Below are positions 54,664-64,000 of a stretch of 64,000 nt of DNA, piece after piece. The position numbers were made by a program, and so were the translations under genes. The notes below the pieces were generated by a model, which saw only the letters and a program-made list of their open reading frames with translations, made no database searches and had not been told where the DNA came from. How positions within the stretch are numbered: position 1 is the stretch's first letter; each line of letters begins with the position of its first letter. The stretch covers positions 12,390,056 through 12,454,055 of the forward strand of contig OX940868.1 of the NCBI GenBank assembly GCA_954871525.1, given 5' to 3'. Origin of the DNA: Parietaria judaica. Taxonomy: Eukaryota; Streptophyta; Magnoliopsida; Rosales; Urticaceae.

Positions 54664-56984
54664 TCAATGAGAGTCTCCCACAACCTTCTTGTAAGTGTAG
54701 CGCTTCGAGATCCAAAGGTACACGAAGAAGTTGACCACGCTCAGCACGGTCAGCAGCCAGTAGAAGTAGTCGAGGTGACCGCGGTTTAGGTTGTCCGGAA
54801 TCCACCCGAGATCTCCGTTCCTGGTGGTGACGTTGACGACGACTGTGACGAGGAGGGTGCTCAGGTAGTTTCCGAGGGCGACGGTGGTGAGCGAGAGCGC
54901 GGAGCAGAGGCTCCTCATGGCGTCGGGCGCTTGGTCGTAAAAGAACTCGAGCTGGCCGACGAACGTGAACACCTCGGCGCAGCCGGTGAGAAAGTACTGT
55001 GGCACCTGCCAAAAGATGGACATGGGAATGTACTCGAGGTCGTAGTAGTTGTTTCTGCGAACGATCCCTAAGCGCACGACCTCTAAGAAGCCGGCGGCGA
55101 GCATGCAGAGGATGGAGAGGGCGAGGCCGATGCCCATGCGCTGCAGCTGCGTGAAGCCGCGCTCGCGGCCAGTGTAGCGGCGCGCTAGAGGAACGATGAA
55201 GCTGTCGTACACGGGAACCCAGAAGAGGACGCTGAGCGTGTCGAAGAGCGAGAGCGAGGCTGACGGGATCTTGAAGTTGGGCCCCATGTGCTGGTCCATG
55301 GTGTTGCCCTGCAGCACAAACATGGTGCCCATCTGGCTGTACACCGTCGAGAACACGATACCGGACGCCCAGATCGGAAGCAGCCCAATCAAGGACTTGA
55401 GCTCCTCCACTTGGCTCACAGTGCACAGCCTCCACGGGTCGGCCTTCGCCCCATCGCTCTCAGTCAGCACCGCGGCCTTGTCCAAGAAACTGCCATTTGA
55501 AAGGAAGAGCTTATTGGTATTTACTACATAATTCATATTTTTATCATATCTACTCTATGTAAGACTATTTATTTTGAGAGAATGAGGGGTCTAACAATAC
55601 AATATATTTATTAACAGAAATGTTTTACAGATTATTTCACTTGATTAAATTTAGATCACGCATATATAAAAAGTTAATACACTTATTTTTAATTAGATGT
55701 ATTATTTTAATGTGTGATTAATACGAAACCTCATCAAACACTGATGTGTGATTACTAACCTTAGTTTCTCTGTGTGCTCAAGCTTGCGGCTTCCTTGGAT
55801 ACTGCTTTCCTTATCAGCGGTCTCGTAAAGGAGAGAGGCGTCTTTTGGGACTTCAACGCTGAGCTTGCGGAAAGACGCGACGACAACCTGAGTGATCCTC
55901 GTGAGAGGGCTCCCTCCGGGCTTCTGGAAACGGTAGAGTCGGCTTCCCGAGAAGAAGAAGGCCACTGCGACGGCCATGGCTACCGCCGGGATCCCGAAGC
56001 CCCAGCCCCAGCCGACGTTCATCTGAATCCAGACAAGCACCGACGAGGCCACCAGCGCTCCTACATTGATCGAGAAGTAGAACCAATTGAAGAAGGAACT
56101 CTTCTTCTTCTTCTCTGCCTCATCGGTCTCGTCGAACTGATCTGCGCCAAAGGACGACACGCAAGGCTTTATCCCGCCGGTGCCGAGCGCAATCAGGTAT
56201 AACGCTATGAAGCTGACAGCCGTTTGGGTTGATTTCGGGTGGCAACCGGCAGCGTCACAGGAAGGCGTTAATCCGGGAACTGAAGCAGTCAGTGTCAGGA
56301 GTGTCATTCCCTGCAAGAATTAGATTAGTTTCTTAAAGTTTTTCACTCTATTATATGTCAATAATTTAAAGGGACTATCATTTTTAACAAACTGAAGAGA
56401 AGAATATTTAAGCAAACAAAGTGCTCTTATTTATATTCTCCTTCAATGGTTTTTAAATTTTTTTTTTTAAGTTTCACATGAAGTTCAACTTCAAGCACAT
56501 AGCGCATCAACTAGCAAAAATCAAGAGTATTTACGCCAAATAGAATCACACTACTTGGCTTTGCTTTTAACTTGAAAGTACTTACAAAGACATAGATGAT
56601 GGAGAAAGTAGCAATGGTCCAGTATCTGCCGAGGTAAGAGTCAGCGAGGAAGGCGCCTATGAGGGGCGTGATGTAGCACGTCCCGGACCAGTTGGTGACG
56701 TTGTTGGCCGCGGCGGCATTGTCCATGTTGAGACGCTCGCCCAGATAGTTCACCAGGTTGGTGCTCATCCCATAGTAAGCCAGCCTCTCGCAGCACTCGT
56801 TCCCTATACGTACAAACAAATCATCATCATGTCAGCCTAAAAACGGCACAATTTTATCCAGTGATTTCGAAACCGCACCGAGAATGAAGCGACACGCTCT
56901 CCAGTTCCCGGTCTTATTCTTCTGGGCCGGGTTCTTCTTGGCGTCCACCGTCCCGTCGTTGGTGTAGATGTCACCCTCTTCCAT
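54664..56984 (-). CDS. NPF8.1: NPF8-type proton-coupled di/tripeptide transporter, four exons
   Basis: Exons in reading order 56984-56879, 56803-56586, 56310-55760 and 55489-54664 give 566 aa; phases agree and all introns are GT-AG. It starts [20 protein letters not shown], like PTR1/NPF8.1 and PTR5/NPF8.2. The proton-coupling ExxER motif is ECCER at residues 38-42. PTR signatures follow: [33 protein letters not shown] and [20 protein letters not shown]. Twelve membrane segments are expected, with a loop after the sixth ([13 protein letters not shown]). It ends [18 protein letters not shown]. Close relatives import di- and tripeptides at the plasma membrane with protons; NPF8.1 versus 8.2 or 8.3 cannot be decided here. 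The start at 56984 is set by family length. An AG 46 bases upstream (minus strand) could end a leader intron. Confidence 0.92.
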
Positions 56985-57184
56985 GGTATTCTTCTGGTGT
57001 TTCTCTAAGAGAGAGGCCTTGAATCTATTTCTGCATACACAAAATACCACACAAATAAGTAATTATTTCATGGTTATCGCCATCACGCAATTATAATCTT
57101 CCGCTAGTGCTTTTGTAGTTGAGAAAGGGAATCGGATTAGAAAGAGAGCTTTAATCATTTCCATTCTTATTATTATTGTCATAG

Positions 57185-57245
57185 TTGCTCTCGAACCCAC
57201 AACCTCCACGTTGGACGTGGCGTGGAATTACCTCTAGGATACCAC
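57185..57245 (-). repeat. Second tRNA-like SINE head, upstream of the NPF gene
   Basis: The minus-strand segment GTGGAGGTTGTGGGTTC is shared with 42310-42405, along with GTAATTC. The B box (GTTCGAGAG, 57196-57188) and A box (TATCCTAGAGG, 57241-57231) each differ from consensus at one key position, so it is a degraded copy. Confidence 0.5.
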
Positions 57246-57249
57246 GCAA

Positions 57250-58659
57250 AATCTCAATACTTCTCAAAACGTACTTCTGCTAAATAATATTTCCACTAAA
57301 TTTAATCGCGACTTTTTATTTAATGACTTTTTGGTGGTCGAACGTGAAGGTTTGAGCAAATAAAAGTAGGTTTATTGGCGGCATAAATACCTAAATTTTG
57401 ATTAACTAAAGTGGCATGTGTCTAGATGAAAAAATAGTGGCAAAAGTATTGAAAGTCGACAAAACCTATGGGCACGCATATTTCTGTCAACTCTTTTGAC
57501 GCACGATGTACAAAATTTACGCGCCGGTTAAATAAGTAGAAAGAAATATGCATCGCCTCAGATTTTGTTGATTTTGCGTAAATTTGAGTACTTATGTCGC
57601 TAGTATCCATAAAATAAAGATATCTATGCTATGCTATGCTATTTGAATACGATTTGTCAAAAAATTCAAAACGTATAAGCAACAGATTAGTATAAAACTG
57701 TTAAATTAAATTATTAAAATTGAGAAAGCTCTTCACTTAATTCTTCAAAGGTAAAGCGCATGGTCCCATCTCCATTTTTCATATAATTTGGAAAGAAAGA
57801 AAAAAAATAGTCTTTTATTCTCTGAAGCTACTTGTTATAGTTCCAGGCTTCCAAACAAAAGACTTTCGAAATTTCAAAATGAGAAAATAGCCCAAAGGAA
57901 ATATTATTGATGCTCTTCGAAACGATTTGTCATAAATCAAAAGCAGAAAAAGCTAAATCGAAGAGAGACTAATGCATTGTTGATGATTTTGGAGAGGATC
58001 GATCCTTACCAAGAACGACGATTCTGAAACCAATATTGCATGCAGGGTTTAGGCGAGAATCTCCAATGGTGAATAAATAAATAATTTTTTTTATTTTTGA
58101 GAATGAAAATAGGTGATTATAAATAGCGTTTAGGTCGTCGAAGCAGAAAAATCCTAGGTTGGTGAGCCAATTAAAGAGCGAAGCTGTATCATATACAGGC
58201 ATTAATTACTCAATAAGCTGTAACTTAATTATTTGACTCCTTAGTAAAATAACAAACAACATTTAAAAATATATAAAAAAAAATATCTATGAAGAAATAA
58301 GCCTTTTGCGGTGGAGAGTATACTACTGAGTACTGAGTACTGAGTCCTGACCTGAGACGCCTCAACTATAGGAAAATCTGTTGTATTATTAATAAAAGAA
58401 AACGTGGAATTCTAAAAAACAGAGATAATTGCGGCAAAAGTATTAAAATACTTAATAAATAATATGCGGCATATTTTAAATTTTAATTTTCCGTGGAAAA
58501 AGTTCCAAAAAACAAAAAATTATTCCTCTCAAGTTCTGATCGTTAGTTTTTTTTTTTTTTTTAATCCGCTAGCCTTAACGTTAAGTATCACATGTCGCAC
58601 TCCTCTTAATAAGCCACATCTCTCCCTAACACGCTGCAAGAATAACAAATACAATACTC
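57250..58659. other. Intergenic stretch, no gene
   Basis: AT-rich. A short TATGC tandem (57625-57640) and ACTGAGT repeats (58325-58345) are present. A 77-codon minus-strand frame (57969-58202) matches nothing known to me. Confidence 0.4.
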
Positions 58660-58661
58660 TA

Positions 58662-59306
58662 CAAATGGAAACTCGATAAATTAATAGTCGCGATTAAATA
58701 ATATTTTGGTCCGGTCCCGACTCGGGCCTAACTAGCTAAATTAATAATTCGCTAAATTTATAAGATAATATTTTTTTAGTAAGTATTTAGGTCCCAAGTG
58801 ATATATGAATTAATAATATTTCAATATAAAAAATTACATAAATTATTATAAAATCACTGTAAATATTAAATAAAATATAATATTATATAAATAACTATGA
58901 AATCATATTAAATAAAAAGATAAAAGTACATCACTAATTATGTAGTCTTCTTAAAATATGATTCTATAATAATTGTTACAGTTTAAATTATCTCTAATCT
59001 AAGTTGTTGTCATTCCTCTTTAATATAATTGAGCTCTTTAATATTTTGACATTGGTACTATAATAAAATCTTTTAAATCATAATAGTCTCTCTTGATATT
59101 CTTAATATTGATACTTTAATATTCTCGATATAATAAATTAAAATATTTTTTGTTAGTAAAGATGTTTATATACTTATAGCTGACTAATACTTTTTTCTTC
59201 ATTAATGTATAAATTAATAAACTATTAACTTATAAGTTAATTAATAATCCAATAAGATAATATTTTTTGTCGGTCCCAACAGTATTAATTTATAGAGGTT
59301 CTATTG
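58662..59306. mobile_element. Emigrant-like MITE, copy 2
   Basis: TA flanks at 58660-58661 and 59307-59308. The left end is worn (CAAATGGAAACTCGATAAAT) and the right end TTATAGAGGTTCTATTG is well kept. It shares GTCCGGTCCCGACTCGGGCC and CGGTCCCAACAGTATTAATT with the copies at 46809 and 63043. No coding DNA. 645 bp. Confidence 0.82.
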
Positions 59307-59308
59307 TA

Positions 59309-60084
59309 TGATTAATTATTTTTGCTATAAGTACTTAAGTTATTATAATTTATTAGCGACATAAGTACTTAATAAGTTAATCTTTATCATCGTTTTATGT
59401 GGTAGAAGTACTCAATTTTAATTAAATTTATATATACACATTTACATAAAGGGATTAGCTTATAAATTATTGCTCCGTTGTCACTAGTGGTGTTGTAACT
59501 CTCCTAAACTTCTGAAAAACGATCCAATTTACCTTTTTTTTTTTTTTTCAGTTTCAAGAGAATTTTTTTGGCTAACAAGCTGCTAAAATAATTTGTACAC
59601 ATATAATAATACATAAAAATACAGTACACAAATTTATTGAAAATGAGTACTTATACTGTAGTGTAAATTAAACGTAAAAATAATAACTCAAGTATTTATG
59701 TCGCTAATAATTGATAATTATTAAAGTACGTACGCCAAAAAAATTATAATTAACATTAGGGTTAACGAAAAGAAAAGAAAAAACCTAACGGTTTGAACTT
59801 GAGAGTAATGATTTTTTTTTGAAAATTTTGCCACGAGAAAATGAAATTTGAAATATGCCGCATACTATTAGATACTTCTTGGTACTTTTGCCTCAATTAC
59901 TCTTGAATAATAAAACTGTTTTATTATTATAATAATGGTTAGCATTATTATTTCTACATTTATTTTATTGTTTAGAATATGTTACTGCTTCTGTTTCCTT
60001 TGGTACCCATTAGTGCATAAAAGTTCAAATTGTCTATTTTATAATATTTGCACAAACAATTTCTACTACGTAGAGTATGTAGTT
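59309..60084. other. AT-rich spacer, no gene
   Basis: Only low-complexity sequence and short frames. It ends where the outermost hAT element begins. Confidence 0.4.
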
Positions 60085-60818
60085 CAATGTTCAAAATGTC
60101 ATTTTTATCGACAAATCAGATGTCGTTTTCGAGGATTATCAAAGAATTTTTTAGGATTATCATGAAAATTTACTAAAGTTGTAGCTTATCGTTACCGACA
60201 CTTATCAAGGATTATCGATGGAATGCCACTAAAATAGTTTTAAGAATATATTTACTAAGTTTACATATGTATATAAAATATAGTCCCACTCTCACATATG
60301 TGAATACTCAAATAAAATCACGTTATACTCAAACAAATGTAAATAAAATCATGACATGCTCAAACGTAAGAAAATAAAAACAAGAATAGAAGATACTACA
60401 TAATTTGATAATACACATAATTAATTATTTGACTTTGTAGAGAAGTCGACATTGAGCAAATAGAAATGATTGAAAAATACACATTTATTTGGATTTGGAA
60501 AGTCCCACATAAAATGAAAAATTACAAATAGAATAATAATATTGTTAGTATATAAATATCAATCTCTATTTCTAAAGCCAAGCAACTCAACTCAGGGGCA
60601 GAGCTACAGTGAACCTAACGGGGTCGACCGCCCCCACTTAATTCCGCAGAGTAACTGTGTAACAGTAATAATTTTATGTGGATATATAATAAAAATTACA
60701 TTACAAAACTATTATTGCAAAGTGGTGTAGTGGAATGAAGCCACTCTTAAACTTCTCACCTAATTCACAACCCAAAAAAAATTCACAACCCTTGGTTCGA
60801 TTTTTAGCTAGCTCCTAC

Positions 60819-61417
60819 TAGGGGTGAGCATTTTAGACCCAACCCGATGGCCCAACCCAATCCGTTGGAGACCCGATTCCAATCTAACCCGCTCAATCTA
60901 ACGCGCTCAAAATTGGGTCGGATCGGGCCGGACCCGACTATTATTCGGGTCGGGGTCGGGTCCAAAACCTTGGGTCGGGTCGGGGTCTCCGACCCGACCA
61001 ATATAATTAATATATATTTTATATTAATTTTTATTCAAGTAGTGCAATCTTTAGTCTTTAAAAATTTCTCATTCTCAATTTTATTTACATTCAAGACCGT
61101 TTAATCTCTCATTTTCATGTTTTACATTGTTTAGAGTATGTTTGTTTGATTAAATTTGTTTGACGTATTTTTACTTGAATTTTGAGTTATATTGATGTAT
61201 TTTTTTCATTATTTTTTGTTATATAAAAGTAAATTTTAATTAATCGGGCCATGGCGAGCCAAACCAACCCAACCCGATTTTTATCGGGTCGGTTTGGTTC
61301 GGGCATTAAAAAAAATTTGGGTCGGATCGGGCTTTTTTTTAGGAACCCGAAGTGATCGGGTCGGGTCCATAAAAAGCGTCGGGGCGGCCCAACCCAACCC
61401 ATGCTCACCCACCCCTA
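60819..61417. mobile_element. hAT MITE nested in 60593-62326, 599 bp
   Basis: Ends TAGGGGTGAGCATTTTAGAC and, complemented, TAGGGGTGGGTGAGCATGGG. Perfect 8-bp target duplications GCTCCTAC lie at 60811-60818 and 61418-61425. Both subterminal parts are packed with GGGTCGG/CCCGACC motifs in opposite orientation around an AT-rich centre. Confidence 0.92.
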
Positions 61418-61435
61418 GCTCCTACCATCACTATA

Positions 61436-61467
61436 TATAATTATATATATATATATATATATATATT
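61436..61467. repeat. (TA)n microsatellite
   Basis: About 13 TA units just after the nested MITE. Confidence 0.9.
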
Positions 61468-62576
61468 TAAAACTGACTTTGACTTGTTACAGTTCTACTT
61501 TTTGTATTGTCTAAATGTTCCACCCTAAAATAATTAATTATTTAGTAGACAACCTTCTTGATGATAAATTTCCTATTTCAAAAGAATTAATGAAATTGAA
61601 TTTATTTCTTCTTTTTTCAAATTATATTGTTTTATTTTTTATATATAAAAACTTATGTACTTTTTGTATAGTTAGCTCAATAATTGTTCCATCGTAAAAT
61701 AATTAATTATTTAGTAGACGACCTTCTTGATAAATTTTCTAATTCAAAAGAATTAATTAAATTGAATTTATTTCTTTATTCTTTTATTACTTCTCTCAAA
61801 CAAAATAATATGTTAATATCTTTTTAAATTTTTAATATTATGAACTTGATATACTTCTTCTAATTATATATTGTTAACTAGACTATAATATTTTTTTATG
61901 AATATATTAATCAATTCATATTTAAACCTGATTGACATTGTGGCTCTATACAAAATAGAGAATGTGACCAACACTTTAACTCCATCGATGTAAAGTGTAA
62001 ACGAATTACAACTATATTAATATATATAATTATAAATTACAAAATCAAAAGCATCAACCATCGATCAATAATTTTAAAGATGTACAACGTTTTGTGAATT
62101 GTGAACAAAAATCGTACATTAAATTTTCTACACATTAAAATCTTCTGAGAGCAATTATGACAATAATAAGATTGTATTGTATTGAACTATTTATAGAACA
62201 TGAGACTTCTTAAGAGACAACTAAAATACTATACATGTTAATAGTTTCAAAGTCATATCTTATTATGAAAATTGCGTTGTCATTTAATTTTCGCCCCGCT
62301 CATGAAATGTTATGGCTCTGCCCCTGACTCAACTTATCTATCTTTATACTCTGTTAGTAGGCGATGTGAAGTTAACTTTTTCTTGAAAAGTACATTTTTT
62401 TTAGTTTTTTTTTTTACATTGAAGGTACTTATGCAAAAATTGTTGAAAAGTGTATTTTTTTTAAAGTATCCAATTTTTGCGTTATTTTTACACCATTTTT
62501 ACGGATGATCGATTGACATGGAATATTTGCCGATGACTACCGACAAGACGGATAATCGAGGAAAATTTGAACCTTG

Positions 62577-63040
62577 TGTAGATTATTAATTTAAGTAATG
62601 CTGCAAATCAACGAGAGAGAAGGATTGAAATAAATAAAAAGATCATTATCATTATTCTCAATTAAGAGTAATCGTATGTATTTAATTTGTGAAAGTCGCA
62701 TGTGAGAGTTTCATGGCTGATTTCGGGTTGAAATAATATAAGCCAGCCAGGAGTGCAGTGGAATAATTTTATTTAATTTTTTGGTAAATGAAAGTAAAAC
62801 TAGTATCAAATTGTTGAATGGAAAGCCCAACTAGGATCAATCTGCGATGGCCGTGCGTTCTTAATTAGTTAAGGAATATTTGTGATAAAACTATATTCAT
62901 ATGTTATAAATATATATTTACTTATATATGACTTATATTTTCAATTTGATTTCATGGAAAATAATTCAGTGTTGTAGAAAAATTCTGGCATGAATATTAA
63001 GTTTTAGTTTATTTCTACCATGAAATTTGACGTGATGATA
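62577..63040. other. Spacer, no gene
   Basis: AT-rich with no open frame or terminal repeats. Confidence 0.4.
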
Positions 63041-63042
63041 TA

Positions 63043-63678
63043 TAGTATAAATTAATAATCGCGATTAAATAATATTTTTGGCCGGTCCCGACTCGGGCCT
63101 AACTAGCTAAATTAATAATTCGCTAAATTTATAAAATAATAATATTTTTTTGAAAGTATATAGGTCCCAACTCCCAAGTGATATATAATTAATAATTCAA
63201 TATAAAAAATTACATAAATAACTATAAACTCACTATAAATAAAATATAACATAAATAACTATGAAATCACATTAAATAAAAATATAACATTACATCATTA
63301 ATCATGTACTTCTTAAAATATGATTCTATAGTAATATTGTAGCTTTAATTATCATTACTTTAAGAAGCTATTGTTATTCCTCTTTAATATCGTTGGGCTC
63401 TTTAATATTTATGACATTGGTGTTCTAATAAAATCTTCTCAAATCGTAATAGTCTTTCTTGATATTCTTAATATTGATACTTTTAAATTCTCGATAAAAT
63501 AAATTAAAATAATATTTATTAGTAAAGATGTTATTATAATTATAGCCGATTAATAATTTTTTCTTCATTAATGTATAGATTAATAAATTGTTAATTTATA
63601 TATTATTTAATAATCGGTTAAGTTTAAGATAATATTTTTTACCGGTCCCAACAATATTAATTTATAGAGGTTCTACTG
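63043..63678. mobile_element. Emigrant-like MITE, copy 3
   Basis: The right end TTATAGAGGTTCTACTG is intact and followed by TA (63679-63680). The left end has a small deletion (TAGTATAAATTAATA instead of CAGTAGAACCTCTATAAATT). Internal GGCCGGTCCCGACTCGGGCC and ACCGGTCCCAACAATATTAA match the other two copies. 636 bp. Confidence 0.83.
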
Positions 63679-63680
63679 TA

Positions 63681-64000
63681 TATGTCTATCTTGTCGCCAA
63701 GTGGTTAAAACGGACAAAAAAAAAAGGTCAAAACATATGTTCCCACTTACAGTAGGGTAAGTAGCGTTCGTTTGAGTTTTGTATTCTTCGCACTTTTAAT
63801 TTTCTTAATCATTTTACTTATATGTTTTAAAAATGAGTTTTGAAAAGTAAGTCCCACTTTATAGAGAGAATTCTTTTTTGAATATAGAGAAAAAAGTTAA
63901 AAACACAAATTTGGTGTTTTTCTTGCTTGTAAAAGTTTAAAAATGAAAAAAGTAATTATAATATTTTTTTTTTACTAAAATGACTTAACAAGCACATTTA
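63681..64000. other. AT-rich end of window, no gene
   Basis: No frame or element ends were seen before the window closes. Confidence 0.4.

Larger units (their letters stand above)
60593..62326. mobile_element. hAT element nested in 60085-62576
   Basis: Ends CAGGGGCAGAGC and GCTCTGCCCCTG are perfect inverted repeats. Perfect 8-bp target duplications ACTCAACT lie at 60585-60592 and 62327-62334. It is 1734 bp and non-coding, and hosts a smaller MITE. Confidence 0.92.
60085..62576. mobile_element. Outer hAT element (BED family) of a second three-level nest
   Basis: The left end CAATGTTCAAAATGTC aligns to the CAAGGTTCAACTTACC family end, and AAAATTTGAACCTTG is the right end. After removing nested DNA its left part (60160-60320: GTAGCTTATCG, TATTTACTAAGTTTA, AAAATATAGTCC) follows the MITE at 28781. 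TGTAG is present on both flanks, a decayed target duplication. No transposase. Confidence 0.7.

Noticed and set aside
54584..55435. 283-codon minus-strand frame overlapping the NPF last exon
   Set aside because: It is the shifted frame of the transporter exon, with Arg/His-rich nonsense content.
1..64000. CRISPR-like or bacterial features
   Set aside because: The tandem repeats lack regular unique spacers, and all genes are plant nuclear type with introns.

Overview
The window is nuclear DNA from a flowering plant, most likely a eudicot. It has spliced genes with GT-AG introns, plant-specific families (DCD-kelch, STOREKEEPER-like/GeBP, SAUR, patellin, NPF peptide transporter) and a dense layer of plant transposable elements. 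Genes are few and GC-rich; the space between them is AT-rich and mostly made of nested or decayed mobile DNA. No CRISPR array, operon or prokaryotic signal is present.

Layout of genes. 20-331 (+): last exon of an unrecognised gene. 3500-14728 (-): a ten-exon DCD-kelch gene (683 aa by my splice model) whose sixth intron holds a nearly full-length antisense L1 element. 29648-30727 (+): intronless STOREKEEPER-like/GeBP transcription factor. 34009-34327 (-): SAUR gene broken by a tiny poly(A) retro-insertion. 42411-42654 (-): two 5S rRNA copies five bases apart, next to a tRNA-like SINE head. 43667-46269 (+): patellin-6-like Sec14/GOLD protein in four exons. 54664-56984 (-): NPF8-type di/tripeptide transporter in four exons. 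These genes have unrelated roles and are simply neighbours.

Layout of mobile DNA. Three long solo LTRs share sequence features (505-1981, 15506-17122, 52423-54111) and a fourth, shorter one is unrelated (27725-28268). A Helitron lies at 19241-20717. A Russian-doll nest occupies 21610-24995 (MULE containing MULE containing hAT) and a second occupies 60085-62576 (hAT in hAT in hAT). A hAT family with a BED-finger transposase has at least four members, the largest at 34347-38757. A Pack-MULE at 39782-41151 carries two exons and the intron of an importin-13-like gene. Further pieces are a 630-bp MULE at 41256-41885, several small hAT MITEs with 8-bp target duplications, and three Emigrant-like (pogo) MITEs at 46809, 58662 and 63043.

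Most element borders rest on terminal repeats plus matching target-site duplications that I read directly. Exon borders rest on GT/AG sites and reading-frame continuity, not on transcripts.
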